From NCBI GenBank assembly GCA_963772955.1, contig CAVYZF010000009.1, positions 1,054,001 to 1,118,000 on the forward strand: a stretch of DNA of 64,000 bases, in the 5' to 3' direction. Position numbers and translations under genes: made by a program. The stretch is from Gp6-AA40 sp963772955. GTDB taxonomy: Bacteria > Acidobacteriota > Vicinamibacteria > Vicinamibacterales > UBA2999. Numbering within the stretch: position 1 is the stretch's first letter; each line of letters starts with the position of its first letter. This document shows, in pieces, positions 32,177 through 40,988 of this stretch. The notes below the pieces were generated by a model. That model saw only the letters and a list, made by a program, of their open reading frames with translations. It did no database searches and was not told where the DNA came from.

Positions 32177-32263
32177 TATCGGCGGGTCTGAAGACCCGCC
32201 GCTACTTCCGGCGGTGACGACCTGCCGCTACGTTTAGCGGTGACGATCTGCCGCTACGTGAGG
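32177..32263. repeat. clustered hairpins (GCCGCTAC type)
   Basis: CGGCGGGTCTGAAGACCCGC is followed by three degenerate units ending TGCCGCTAC (about 32203, 32231, 32258). It fills the upstream region of the BON gene, and AGGAG of the ribosome site follows immediately. Confidence 0.7.
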
Positions 32264-32272
32264 AGAACGAAC

Positions 32273-32614
32273 GTGAGTAAATTCTTTGCGGGCCTGAGTG
32301 CCCTCGTAATTGCGGTGTCGCTGACGGCCGCCTGCGCCAATACGGTAAAGGGCGCGAAGCAGGATACCGAGAAGGTCGTGGAGAAGACCGCGGCAGGCGC
32401 CAACACGGTCGACGTGAAGTCCGCGTTGATTGCTGACGGCCGTGTCGATGCCAGCAATATCAACGTCGACACCTCGTCGAGCACCAAGACCGTCGTGCTG
32501 AAGGGCTCGGTCCCGACGGCGCAGCAGAAGACTGAAGCGGAAGCGATTGCTCGTGACAAGGCCGAGGGCTACACGATCAACAACCAGTTGTCGGTCGTTC
32601 CGACGAAGCAGTAG
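32273..32614 (+). CDS. BON-domain lipoprotein
   Basis: The start is GTG 32273 because AGGAGAACGAAC lies just upstream. A lipoprotein signal ends LTAAC, with Cys about 19. The rest is a single BON domain: TVDVKSALIADGRVDASNINVDTSSSTKTVVLKGSVPTAQQKTEAEAIARDKAEGYTINNQLSV. BON domains bind phospholipids and help keep envelopes stable under stress. At 113 residues it is a normal single-domain form. It is not part of the cofactor operon, being on the opposite strand. Confidence 0.85.
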   Translation: MSKFFAGLSALVIAVSLTAACANTVKGAKQDTEKVVEKTAAGANTVDVKSALIADGRVDASNINVDTSSSTKTVVLKGSVPTAQQKTEAEAIARDKAEGYTINNQLSVVPTKQ

Positions 32615-32621
32615 CCGAGTC

Positions 32622-34599
32622 TTACAGCTTCATTCCGAGACGCGCGAGCGCTGCGCGCGTCTCGGGCTCTTCCAGTCGAGCGCGAAAGGCCTTGACGGCG
32701 TCGCGTTCGCCGCGCGCCTTCGGCGTGACGAAGTCGTATTGTTCGTGCTGCACCGGGATGAAGCCGAGCCCGGCGGTGCGGGCGATCGTGTCGAGTGTCA
32801 TCCCCCAGTCGGCGCGTTGCTGCACGACCGACGCAGCCACGGCGTTGTGCGTGCGCGGTTGAACCGCATAGCCCGCAGGCTTTGCGCCGGCAAGCAGCCG
32901 ATCGATCAGCGCACGAGTGCCGCTCCCCTGATTCCTGCTCACCATCACGCATGACGCGTCTGCGACCGCAACAGCGACCGCTTCATCTGCCGTGCGCCCT
33001 TCGAATCGCGCGTCTCCCTTCCGATAGACGATCCCCTGAAGACGACCGTAGCCAGGAGTCAGATCGAGCGCCGGCGTCAGAAACGGGCGGTTGTATTCGC
33101 CGGTCTTCGCGTCGAGCAGATGCACACCGGCGATGTCGCATTCGCCGCGTTTGGCCGCTTCCAGCCCTGCGAGGCTCCCGACGGCGATGAACTTCGATCG
33201 CACGCCCGTCTTCTGCAACTCACTCAGCAGGTAGTCGAGCCCGATACAGTGGCTGCCGATGACGACGAGATCGGCCAGTTGCAACTCGCGACCGAGCAGA
33301 TGCACGTTTACGATCGTTCCGGCACCGACGATCTCCTCGTGACGATCGATGGTCGTGAAGCCATCGGCTCGACTGAACGTCGTCACGCTGCCGGAACCCT
33401 GGCCCATTGGGTAGGCCGCCAATGTCCGGGATCCGGGATCCGGGATCCGGATCCGGGATCCGGGACTCGAGGTTCGGGGTTCGGGATTCGCCTTCCGGAA
33501 TCTCCACTAGCCCAACGAGCAGGTATTCAGTCCGCCCGATCTCGCTGTTCACCCGAACGGCGAGGCGCGCCTGCACGGTCGCGCGAGCCTCGTGCGTGCG
33601 TCCCGCCATCGCTGACAACACAGGCGCAACGAATTCGTGGAACGTGAAGATCGCGGATGTGGGGAAGCCCGGTAACACAACGACCGGACGGCCGCCGGTC
33701 GCAGCGAGGCAGATTGGCTTGCCAGGCTTGAGCGCGACACCATGCGCGACGATTCCCGGATCGGTCAGCTCGGCGACGACGCGATAGGAGACGTCGCCTG
33801 CGCCTTTGCTCGTGCCGCCCGACAACAGCACCACGTCAGCGACTTCGAGTGCGCCATGCACCTTCGCCCGCAGTGCATCCGCATCGTCAGCCGCGATGCC
33901 GAGGCGGAGGGGCTCGCAGCCCAATTCGCGAACGGCATCAGCGAGCACCTGGGCGTTGGAGTCGTAGACGCGCGCCGGCTGCATCGGCTGGCCGGGAGGG
34001 ATGATTTCGTCGCCGGTCGAGAGGATCGCGACGATCGGCTTGCGCCAGACGTCTACGCTGGCGACGCCGATCGCGGCGAGCACTCCGGTATCGCGGCTGG
34101 TCAGGATCTGTCCGCGCCGCAGTACCGTTTCCCCTGCCGTGATGTCGGTGCCCGCGAACGACACAGCGCTCCCCGCCGTCACTGCGCGACCGATGCGTAA
34201 CTGGTTCCCCCTGACATCGGCGTGCTCGACCATCACGACGGCGTCAGCGCCACGCGGCATCATGCCGCCGGTTGCGATCGAGACGGCCGTCCCAGGTGTG
34301 ACGACGGTCGTCGGTACGACCGCCGTGTGAATGATCTCGTCGGCAAGAGTGACGCGCCGCGGAACTTCTTCCGACGCGCCGAACGTGTCCTCGGCAATCA
34401 CCGCATACCCGTCAACGTTGGAGCGATCGAACGACGGCACGTCAACGGGCGATGTCACATCGGCGGCAAGTACTCGACCGAGCGCCGCGTCCAGCGCGAG
34501 CTGCTCGATGCCTCGCGGTGCGAGATCGATCGCCGCACGAAAGCGCCGCTCGGCTTCGTCGCGATCGAGGACCTGAAGAAACTGCTCTTGATTACCCAT
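32622..34599 (-). pseudogene. MoeA fused to PBP-like domain, frameshifted by a heptamer repeat
   Basis: From ATG 34599 the MoeA part is complete through domains I-III: DVPSFDRSNVDGYAVIAEDT, GGMMPRGADAVVMVEHADV, AILSTGDEIIPPG, YDSNAQVL, LLSGGTSKGAGD and VVVLPGFPTSAIFTFHEFV. Just after EYLLVGLVEIPEG a run of GGATCCG heptamers (33424-33490) enters and the frame changes. In the new frame (from TTG 33422) the domain IV end, GSGSVTTFSRADGFTTI, continues into a 200-residue PBP-like domain (LADLVVIGSHCIGLDYLLSEL to LARLGMKL). MoeA-PBP fusions are known in archaea and some bacteria. Loss of one 7-bp unit would restore the frame. The ATG overlaps the upstream moeA stop by 8 bp. Confidence 0.8.
33424..33490. 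repeat. GGATCCG heptamer tract inside moeA-PBP
   Basis: The plus strand has units ggatccg-ggatccg-ggatcc-ggatccg-ggatccg, one of them a base short, then degenerate copies gactcgag-gttcggg-gttcggg-attcg. Each unit is 7 bp, so copy number controls the reading frame of the fusion gene. Confidence 0.85.
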
Positions 34600-35839
34600 A
34601 GAGCCAGACCGTGACTTCACTGTCCGCGGCGTAACCTTCACTGTCGTCGTCAATGATGACGAAGCCGTCGGCCCGGGTGGTCGACGACAGAACCGATGCC
34701 CCCGCGACGGAAAGCGGCTCGAGGACCCCGTTCTCGAATTTGACGCGTGCGTAGTCGAGCCGTCCGATGGGCGAGCTGATCTTCCGTGCGAGCCGCGCAC
34801 GGCCGGATTGATAGGGCCACTCGCTCGGCCGGCCACCGAGCACGCGAATCGCGCGCCCGGCGAAGAAGTCGTACGCACAGAGCGCCGAGACCGGATTTCC
34901 CGGCAGCAAGAAGATCAGGCGCTGGCCAATACGCCCCATGCCGGTCGGGCTGCTCGGTCGCATCGCGATACCGTGCACCGCCAGTTCGCCATCCGCCGCC
35001 ACGAGCGAGGGTGCCAGATCTTCGACGCCCACGCTCGAACCGCCAGACACGATGACGACGTCCGCGTCGGCGTGAAGGGCCGCCCGAATCGCCGCCACAT
35101 CGTCGCGCACGAGACCGGGGAAATCGACGATGGCGCCATCGCGCTCGGCCAGGGCGGCGAGCATCGGCCCGTTGGCGTCGGTGATCTGGAAGCCGCGCGG
35201 CTGCGAGCCCGATGGCAGGAGCTCGTTGCCGGTGATGACGAGCCGCACACGGGGCTTGCGCACGACGTGCGCGTGGCCGAGGCCGATCGAGCTCATCACG
35301 CCGATGTCCTGCGGACGGAGGACGCGTTTCTCCTCGAACAGTTTGGTGCCGTGAACGATGTCTTCGCCGCGCCGACCGATGTTCTTGCCGGGCGAGACGG
35401 TGGAGATCGCGAAGATGTCAGGCACCCGTAGAGGCGGGGCTTCAGCCCCGCCTGCGTCGACGAATTCAGCAGGGAGCACCGCGTCGCTGCCTGAGGGTAT
35501 CGGCGCGCCGGTCATGATACGAACCGCTTCGCCGCGCACGAGCGTTCGCGCGAATGGCAATCCGGGCATCGCATCACCGACGACCTTGAGTGCCACTCGG
35601 TTATACGCGGTCGCGCCCTCGGTCGAGTCCGCGACGACGGCATAGCCGTCCATCGTGGCGCGGTCGAAACCAGGCACATCGATATTGCTGACGATGGGTG
35701 TGGCGAGGACACGTCCGCCTGCCGCGCGCAGCGGGATGTCTTCAGTTCCGAGGGGATGCAGTTGCGCGTCGAGCCACGCCAGCGCCGCTTTCACGGTGTG
35801 GCGCCGTGCAAAGCCCTGCATCCGGATGTCGTGGCCCAT
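34592..35839 (-). CDS. moeA: molybdopterin molybdotransferase MoeA, with an in-frame hairpin insert
   Basis: ATG 35839 is favoured over an upstream Met inside the TGCAAAA repeat. Motifs: RAAGGRVLATPIVSNIDVPGFDRATMDGYAV, IMTGAPIPSGSDAVLPAEFVD, VRLVITGNELLPSG, ITDANGPML, VIVSGGSSVGVEDL, FLLPGNPVSALCAYDFF and SSTTRADGFVIIDDDSEGY. It inserts molybdate (or tungstate) into adenylated molybdopterin. Between VDAG and FAISTVSPGKNIGRRGED lies GAEAPPLRVPDI, encoded by a palindromic AGGCGGGGCTTCAGCCCCGCC repeat (about 35429-35452); this inserted loop keeps the frame. It overlaps the next gene, the second MoeA, by 8 bp, so the two are coupled. Confidence 0.88.
   Translation of the reverse strand: MGHDIRMQGFARRHTVKAALAWLDAQLHPLGTEDIPLRAAGGRVLATPIVSNIDVPGFDRATMDGYAVVADSTEGATAYNRVALKVVGDAMPGLPFARTLVRGEAVRIMTGAPIPSGSDAVLPAEFVDAGGAEAPPLRVPDIFAISTVSPGKNIGRRGEDIVHGTKLFEEKRVLRPQDIGVMSSIGLGHAHVVRKPRVRLVITGNELLPSGSQPRGFQITDANGPMLAALAERDGAIVDFPGLVRDDVAAIRAALHADADVVIVSGGSSVGVEDLAPSLVAADGELAVHGIAMRPSSPTGMGRIGQRLIFLLPGNPVSALCAYDFFAGRAIRVLGGRPSEWPYQSGRARLARKISSPIGRLDYARVKFENGVLEPLSVAGASVLSSTTRADGFVIIDDDSEGYAADSEVTVWLYG
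35427..35455. repeat. palindromic hairpin inside moeA coding sequence
   Basis: GTAGAGGCGGGGCTTCAGCC and its complementary half form the same hairpin family as 5540, 27860, 31436 and 32180. It is read as GAEAPPLR in MoeA and adds a loop without breaking the frame. Confidence 0.85.
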
Positions 35840-35844
35840 TGCTA

Positions 35845-35935
35845 CGCGTAATTCAAAATGCAAAAGTCAAAATGCAAACAATGAAAAAACAGGTTTGCAT
35901 TCACATTTGCATTTTGCATCTTGCATTCTGAATTA
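35845..35935. repeat. TGCAAAA/TTTGCAT AT-rich hairpin
   Basis: Plus-strand copies of AAAATGCAAA(AGTC) in the first half face TTTGCATTTTGCAT in the second. It ends on the stop codon (tta, 35933-35935) of the formate dehydrogenase gene. A sister tract is at 40898-40987. Confidence 0.8.
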
Positions 35936-38743
35936 CTGCCTCGCGCTCATGGCTTCGGCGAGGATACTTCCGCCTCCAAAGCTCATACGCTCAGGCGCAT
36001 CGCCTCCGGCGGTCACCTTGACCGCGCAGTACTTGAACTCCGGAATCTTGCCGAACGGATCCAGCACGGGGTTGGTCAGCATGTTTGCCGCCGCCTCGTA
36101 GTAGCAGAACGGCACGAACACCGCCCCGCGCGGCATGCCCTCGTCGGCGCGCGCGTAGAGAGAAATCTCTCCGCGGCGCGAGGCGATGGTGAGCGTGCCG
36201 CCAGGCTCGATGCCAAGGTTCTCGAGATCGAGCGGATGCACCGACGCCACCGGCTCCGGCTCGATGTAATCGAGGTTCGAGGCGCGGCGCGTCATCGACC
36301 CGGTGTGCCAGTGTTCGAGCTGCCGCCCCGTGATCAGCACCAGTGGGTACTCAGCGTCGGGGCGTTCGGCGGCGGAGATGAGATCGGCCGGGACGAACTT
36401 CGCTCGACCTGTCGGCGTCGGGAACTTGTCGATGAAGACGACCGGATCGCCGGGGTCGCCTTCCTTCACACACGGATACGTGACCGACGATTGCTCTTCA
36501 AGCCGTTCCCACGTGATGCCGGCGATCGAGTCCATACACAGCCGCATCTCGTTGAACACGTCGCGCGGATGCTGGTACCGCCAGTCGAGTCCCATCCGTT
36601 GTGCGATCTGAACGATCAGCCAGAAATCCTCTCGGGCATCGCCGGGTGGCTCGATGGCTTTGCGTCCGAGCTGCACCATGCGATCGGTGTTGGTGACCGT
36701 GCCGACTTTCTCTGGCCACGCAGTGGCGGGCAGAACGACGTCGGCAAGGTAGGCGGTCTCCGTGAGGAAGATGTCCTGGACCACCACATGATCGAGCGTG
36801 GCCATGGCTTCGCGCGCATGGTCGACGTCGGGGTCGGACATTGCCGGGTTCTCACCCATGATGTACATCCCGCGGATCTCGTGGCGCTTGGCCGCGTTCA
36901 TGATCTCGACGACGGTCAGACCGGGATCGGGATCGAGTTCCGTCTTCCACAACTGTTCGAAGCGCTCACGCGCTGCAGGTGTGTTCACGCGCTGATAGTC
37001 CGGATAGAACATCGGGATCAGGCCCGAGTCGGACGCGCCCTGCACGTTGTTCTGGCCACGAAGTGGATGCAGCCCGGATCCGGGCTTTCCGATCTGCCCG
37101 GTCGAGAGCGCGAGCGCAATCAGGCAGCGCGCATTGTCCGTCCCGTGCACGTGCTGGGAGATTCCCATGCCCCAGAGGATGATCGACGCCTTCGACGTCG
37201 CGTAGCGGCGTGCGACCTCGCGTATCGTCTTCGCGTCGATGCCGCAGATCGGCGCCATCGCTTCCGGCGAGAACTTCTTCACGTTCTCGGCGAGCGCTTC
37301 GTAGCCAGACGTCCGGTCCTCAATGAACTTCTGATCGACGAGCCCTTCCTCGACGATGACGTGGAGCATCGCGTTGAGCAGGGCGACATCGGTGTCGGCG
37401 TTGAATTGGAGGTAGTACGTCGCGTGCCGTCCGAGGTCGCCGCGTCGTGGGTCGGCGACGATCAGCGTGGCGCCGGCCTTGGCTGCATTCTTGATGAACG
37501 TCGCAGCAACCGGGTGATTCACCGTCGGATTGGCGCCGATGACGAAGATCACCTCGGAGTTGACGACGTCGCGCACCTGGTTCGAGACCGCGCCCGAGTT
37601 GATGCCTTCCATGAGCGCGGCGACGCTCGACGCGTGGCAGAGACGCGTGCAGTGATCGACGTTGTTGCAGCCGAATCCCGTGCGCACGAGTTTCTGAAAG
37701 AGATAGGCCTCTTCATTCGTCCCCTTCGCTGACCCGAAGCCAGCGAGCGCGCGCTTGCCATACTTGTCGCGGATGTCGCGCAGGCCATTGGCCGCGAAGT
37801 CGAGCGCTTCCTCCCACGTGGCTTCGCGGAACACCTCGTGCCACTTCTCGGGGTCGACGGTGAAGTCCTTGTGCTTCGGCGCGCCCTTCTTTCGAATCAG
37901 CGGCTTCGTCAGCCGGTGCTTGTGCTGGACGTAGTCGAACCCGTAGCGGCCCTTGACGCACAAGCGGCTCGAGTTCGCCGGGCCATCTTTGCCCTGCACA
38001 AAGAGGATCTTGTTGTCCTTGACGTTGTAGGTGAGCTGACAGCCGACGCCGCAGTACGGGCACACGGAGTCGACGGTCTTCTCGGGAACGATCTTCGCCA
38101 CCTCGCGCGCCGGCATCAGCGCGCCGGTCGGGCAGGCCTGGACGCATTCGCCGCAGGCGACGCACGTCGAGTCGCCCATCGGATCGTCGAGGTCGAACAC
38201 GATCTTCGAGTGCCCGCCGCGGAAGGCGTAGCCGATGACGTCGTTGACCTGCTCTTCGCGGCACGCGCGCACACAGCGCTTGCACTGGATGCACGCGTCC
38301 AGATTCACTGCCATCGCCGGGTGCGACAGGTCCTCGGCCGGCTGATGACGCGAGTGGAATCGCGGCTTGCCGACGTCCATCTTCTTCGCCCAGAGATCGA
38401 GCTCCGAGTTGAGCGTGTAGGACGTCTCCGGGATGTCGGAGAGCAGCAACTCGAGCGACATCTTCTGGCTCGCGACCGCTCGGGCGCTGTTGGTCGTGAC
38501 CTCCATCCCGTCCTTCGGATAACGGCAGCATGACGCGGCGAGCACGCGCTCGCCCTTGACCTCCACCATGCATGTGCGGCAGTTGCCGTCCGCACGCATG
38601 CCTTCCATGTAACAGAGGCGCGGAACTTCGATGCCGTGCTCGTCGGCGGTTTGGAGAATCGTCTGATCGGCGCGCGTGACGACCTTCTTCCCGTTGAGGG
38701 AGAACGTGACAAGCGGCGCGTCGAGCGTGTTCGTTTGATGCAT
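35933..38743 (-). CDS. formate dehydrogenase alpha subunit, Mo/W-bis-PGD type
   Basis: 936 residues of the soluble NAD-linked type. The N-terminal 2Fe-2S domain (RLCYMEGMRADGNCRTCMVE) is followed by two 4Fe-4S units (CIQCKRCVRAC, CVACGECVQACPTGAL) and the 4Fe-4S motif of the catalytic core (CPYCGVGCQLTYNV). The metal ligand is the Cys in DHCTRLCHASSVAAL, so this enzyme uses Cys, not Sec. MGDN-like cofactor residues (GANPTVNHPV, GKPGSGLHPLRGQNNVQGASD) and the C-terminal LITGRQLEHWHTGSMTRR follow. It oxidises formate to CO2, or runs in reverse. It sits 136 bp after the NuoEF-like subunit and before two moeA genes in one direction. Confidence 0.92.
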   Translation of the reverse strand: MHQTNTLDAPLVTFSLNGKKVVTRADQTILQTADEHGIEVPRLCYMEGMRADGNCRTCMVEVKGERVLAASCCRYPKDGMEVTTNSARAVASQKMSLELLLSDIPETSYTLNSELDLWAKKMDVGKPRFHSRHQPAEDLSHPAMAVNLDACIQCKRCVRACREEQVNDVIGYAFRGGHSKIVFDLDDPMGDSTCVACGECVQACPTGALMPAREVAKIVPEKTVDSVCPYCGVGCQLTYNVKDNKILFVQGKDGPANSSRLCVKGRYGFDYVQHKHRLTKPLIRKKGAPKHKDFTVDPEKWHEVFREATWEEALDFAANGLRDIRDKYGKRALAGFGSAKGTNEEAYLFQKLVRTGFGCNNVDHCTRLCHASSVAALMEGINSGAVSNQVRDVVNSEVIFVIGANPTVNHPVAATFIKNAAKAGATLIVADPRRGDLGRHATYYLQFNADTDVALLNAMLHVIVEEGLVDQKFIEDRTSGYEALAENVKKFSPEAMAPICGIDAKTIREVARRYATSKASIILWGMGISQHVHGTDNARCLIALALSTGQIGKPGSGLHPLRGQNNVQGASDSGLIPMFYPDYQRVNTPAARERFEQLWKTELDPDPGLTVVEIMNAAKRHEIRGMYIMGENPAMSDPDVDHAREAMATLDHVVVQDIFLTETAYLADVVLPATAWPEKVGTVTNTDRMVQLGRKAIEPPGDAREDFWLIVQIAQRMGLDWRYQHPRDVFNEMRLCMDSIAGITWERLEEQSSVTYPCVKEGDPGDPVVFIDKFPTPTGRAKFVPADLISAAERPDAEYPLVLITGRQLEHWHTGSMTRRASNLDYIEPEPVASVHPLDLENLGIEPGGTLTIASRRGEISLYARADEGMPRGAVFVPFCYYEAAANMLTNPVLDPFGKIPEFKYCAVKVTAGGDAPERMSFGGGSILAEAMSARQ

Positions 38744-38778
38744 GCGGGGCTCTGTGTTCTACAACCAACGGCACTGAT

Positions 38779-38850
38779 CACGACACACCGAGGCACAGAG
38801 GCACAGAGAGCCAAAAAGTCTTCTCGGTGTCTCGGTGCCTCTATGTGTCG
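38779..38850. repeat. ACAGAGGCACCGAG inverted microrepeat
   Basis: ACACACCGAGGCACAGAGGC (38782) faces GGTGTCTCGGTGCCTCTATGTGT (about 38826-38848). It is the same family as 1245 and 5499. It lies in the gap between the two formate dehydrogenase subunit genes and could be a partial terminator or processing site. Confidence 0.8.
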
Positions 38851-38879
38851 TAGTCAAGGCCAGCATGGAAATCTCGAAG

Positions 38880-40580
38880 CTACTCGACCTCGCTCGGGAA
38901 ATACTTCATTACGGACAGCATCGGGTTCGGCGCCGCCTGGCCGAGGCCGCAGATCGACGCGTCCATCATCGCCTGCGAGAGCTCATTCAGCAGCGGCTTG
39001 TCCCACCTGCCCCCTTGCATCAGGTGCAGGGCTTTCTCGGTGCCCACGCGGCACGGCGTGCACTGGCCGCACGACTCGTCAGCGAAGAACTTCATCACGT
39101 TGCGCGCTGCCGCCGCCGCCGTGTCCTGGTCTGACAACACGACGACCGCAGCGGAACCGATGAAGCAGCCGTATTGGTTGAGCGTGTCGAAGTCGAGCGG
39201 CACGTGTGCCATCGAGGCCGGCAGGATTCCGCCGGAGGCGCCGCCGGGTAGATAGCCGTAGAGCGTGTGACCGTCGAGCATGCCGCCGCAATACTCGTCG
39301 ACGAGCTCCTGCAGCGTGATGCCAGCGGGCGCGAGGTGCACGCCCGGCTTCTTCACCCGTCCGCTCACCGAGAACGAGCGCAATCCTTTGCGTCCGTTGC
39401 GTCCGTGCCCGGCAAACCATTCCGGGCCTTTCTCGATGATCTCGCGCACCCAGTGCAGCGTCTCCATGTTGTGCTCGAGCGTCGGACGTCCGAACAGCCC
39501 GACCTGCGCAACGTAGGGAGGACGCAGACGCGGCTCGCCGCGTTTGCCCTCGATCGATTCGATCATCGCGGACTCTTCGCCGCAGATGTACGCGCCAGCG
39601 CCGCGACGCAGGTGAAACTCAGGGATCGTGCACGGCGGACTCGCCCGCAACGCGGCCAGTTCCTGCTCGAGGATTGCGCGACAGCCGTGGTACTCGTCGC
39701 GCAGGTAGATGTAGACGCTGTCGATTCCCACTGCCCACGCGGCGATGATCGCGCCCTCGAGGAATCGATGCGGATCGCGCTCGAGGTAGTAGCGATCTTT
39801 GAACGTGCCCGGCTCGCCCTCGTCGATGTTGATGGCCATCAAGCGAGGAGCCGGTTCAGCGGCCACGATCTTCCATTTCCGCCCGGCAGGAAAGCCGGCG
39901 CCGCCAAGGCCGCGCAGCCCCGAGTTCTCCATCACCGTGATGACGTCTGCCGCCGTTCGCGTTCCGTCGACACATGACGCCGCGAGCGCGTAACCACCTG
40001 CGGCGCGATACGTCGTGTAGTCGACGTGTCCCGGCGTGATCGTCACGTCCGTCGTCGAGTGCGTGACGGCGCCTGCCTTCACGAGCGCGACGACTTTTGC
40101 CGCGGTCGCGAGTGGCACTGGATTCTGTCCGACCACTGCCACTGGAGCGGTTTCGCAGCGGCCGACGCACGGCGCATGCAGCACGCGGACGTCGGCCCCG
40201 AGGAGGGACGGCAGCGTCTTCAGCAGCTCGTGCGATCCGGCGAGATCGCAGGCAATCGAGTCGCAGACGCGGACCGTGATCGCCGGTGGCGCGGTCTCTC
40301 CGTTCTTCACCACGTCGAAGTGGTGATAGAAGGTCGCGACCTCATAGACCTCGGCCATGGCCATCTTCATCTCAGCCGCAAGTGCCACGACGTGGGCGGA
40401 TGACAGATGACCGTAGCGATCTTGAATCTTGTGCAGGTGTTCGATCAGCAAGTCGCGCCGGCGGGGGGCGTCACCGAGCAGCGTGCGGATCTCGTCGCGA
40501 GCCGCCGGATCGACAGAGCGACCCTTCGGCGTGCCGCGGACGCGCGAACGTTTTCCTTTGGGTGGGGTCTGAACAGCCAT
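38880..40580 (-). CDS. formate dehydrogenase NuoE-NuoF fusion (FdsG-FdsB-like)
   Basis: 566 residues joining two proteins that are usually separate. Residues 20-160 are the NuoE/FdsG 2Fe-2S domain, with ligands CDSIAC and CVGRCETAP. From about 195 onward it is NuoF/FdsB: LRGLGGAGFPAGRKW (FMN), INIDEGEPGTFKDR, ICGEESAMIESIEGKRGEPRLRPPY (NAD), TLEHNMETL, and CGQCTPCRVGTEK with a distal Cys for the 4Fe-4S cluster. It passes electrons from the catalytic subunit to NAD+. The start at ATG 40580 lies 59 bp from the divergent moaD gene, so the two share a regulatory space. Confidence 0.9.
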   Translation of the reverse strand: MAVQTPPKGKRSRVRGTPKGRSVDPAARDEIRTLLGDAPRRRDLLIEHLHKIQDRYGHLSSAHVVALAAEMKMAMAEVYEVATFYHHFDVVKNGETAPPAITVRVCDSIACDLAGSHELLKTLPSLLGADVRVLHAPCVGRCETAPVAVVGQNPVPLATAAKVVALVKAGAVTHSTTDVTITPGHVDYTTYRAAGGYALAASCVDGTRTAADVITVMENSGLRGLGGAGFPAGRKWKIVAAEPAPRLMAINIDEGEPGTFKDRYYLERDPHRFLEGAIIAAWAVGIDSVYIYLRDEYHGCRAILEQELAALRASPPCTIPEFHLRRGAGAYICGEESAMIESIEGKRGEPRLRPPYVAQVGLFGRPTLEHNMETLHWVREIIEKGPEWFAGHGRNGRKGLRSFSVSGRVKKPGVHLAPAGITLQELVDEYCGGMLDGHTLYGYLPGGASGGILPASMAHVPLDFDTLNQYGCFIGSAAVVVLSDQDTAAAAARNVMKFFADESCGQCTPCRVGTEKALHLMQGGRWDKPLLNELSQAMMDASICGLGQAAPNPMLSVMKYFPSEVE

Positions 40581-40639
40581 GCGTAAAGTCCCATGTTATC
40601 ATTGCGTTACGTCCCGCTGCCCGCCCGATGGGCTCACCT
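40581..40639. promoter_or_regulatory. short divergent promoter region fdh/moaD
   Basis: Only 59 bp separate the starts of the NuoEF-like gene and moaD, so their promoters overlap or nearly do. ATGTTATCATTGCGTTAC (about 40592-40609) is the most AT-rich part, but no -10/-35 pair can be fixed. Confidence 0.4.
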
Positions 40640-40894
40640 ATGTACGTTGAATTTCTGGGCATTCCCCGAGAACGTGCCGGCATATCCGAGTTGGAGGTTC
40701 AGGCTGAGACGCTCGGCCAACTCCTCGGAACACTCGTCGTACGCTATCCGGCGCTTCGAGCACTCATCACAGCGGACGGCCTGCACCCTTCGATCGCGGC
40801 CAATCTGAACGGCGACGAGTTCATCAGCGATCTTGCGACGCCGCTGACCGAGGACGACCGGTTGCTCATACTCTCGGCGGACGCGGGGGGCTGA
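40640..40894 (+). CDS. moaD: MoaD/ThiS-type sulfur carrier
   Basis: 84 residues of ubiquitin-like fold: YVEFLGIPRERAGISELEVQ, TLGQLLGTLVVRYPAL, SIAANLNGDEFISDLATPLTEDDRLLILSADAGG. The C-terminal Gly-Gly is thiocarboxylated to donate sulfur, in MoaD to molybdopterin synthase. An upstream ATG at 40628 adds MGSP and is possible. The position before an aldehyde oxidoreductase is usual for tungsten-type MoaD proteins. The neighbouring moeA genes fit the same cofactor pathway. Confidence 0.85.
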   Translation: MYVEFLGIPRERAGISELEVQAETLGQLLGTLVVRYPALRALITADGLHPSIAANLNGDEFISDLATPLTEDDRLLILSADAGG

Positions 40895-40897
40895 TTC

Positions 40898-40987
40898 TTG
40901 TGATTCAAAAGGCAAAATGCGAAATGCAACCCTGCTTTTGCATTCTTTTGAATTTTGACTTTTGACTTTTGCATTTCGCGATCACTA
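40898..40987. repeat. AAAATGCAAA/TTTTGCATT hairpin
   Basis: CAAAAGGCAAAATGCGAAATGCAA (about 40903-40927) faces TTTTGCATTC...TTGACTTTTGCATTT. It lies between moaD and the AOR gene and ends one base before the AOR start. The sister tract is at 35845. Confidence 0.8.
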
Positions 40988-40988
40988 A

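Noticed and set aside
37640..37700. Selenocysteine in formate dehydrogenase
   Set aside because: The ligand codon reads as Cys (CTRLCHAS); no in-frame TGA was seen.
35921..37732. 603-residue plus-strand frame opposite formate dehydrogenase
   Set aside because: It is an antisense shadow with no family signature.
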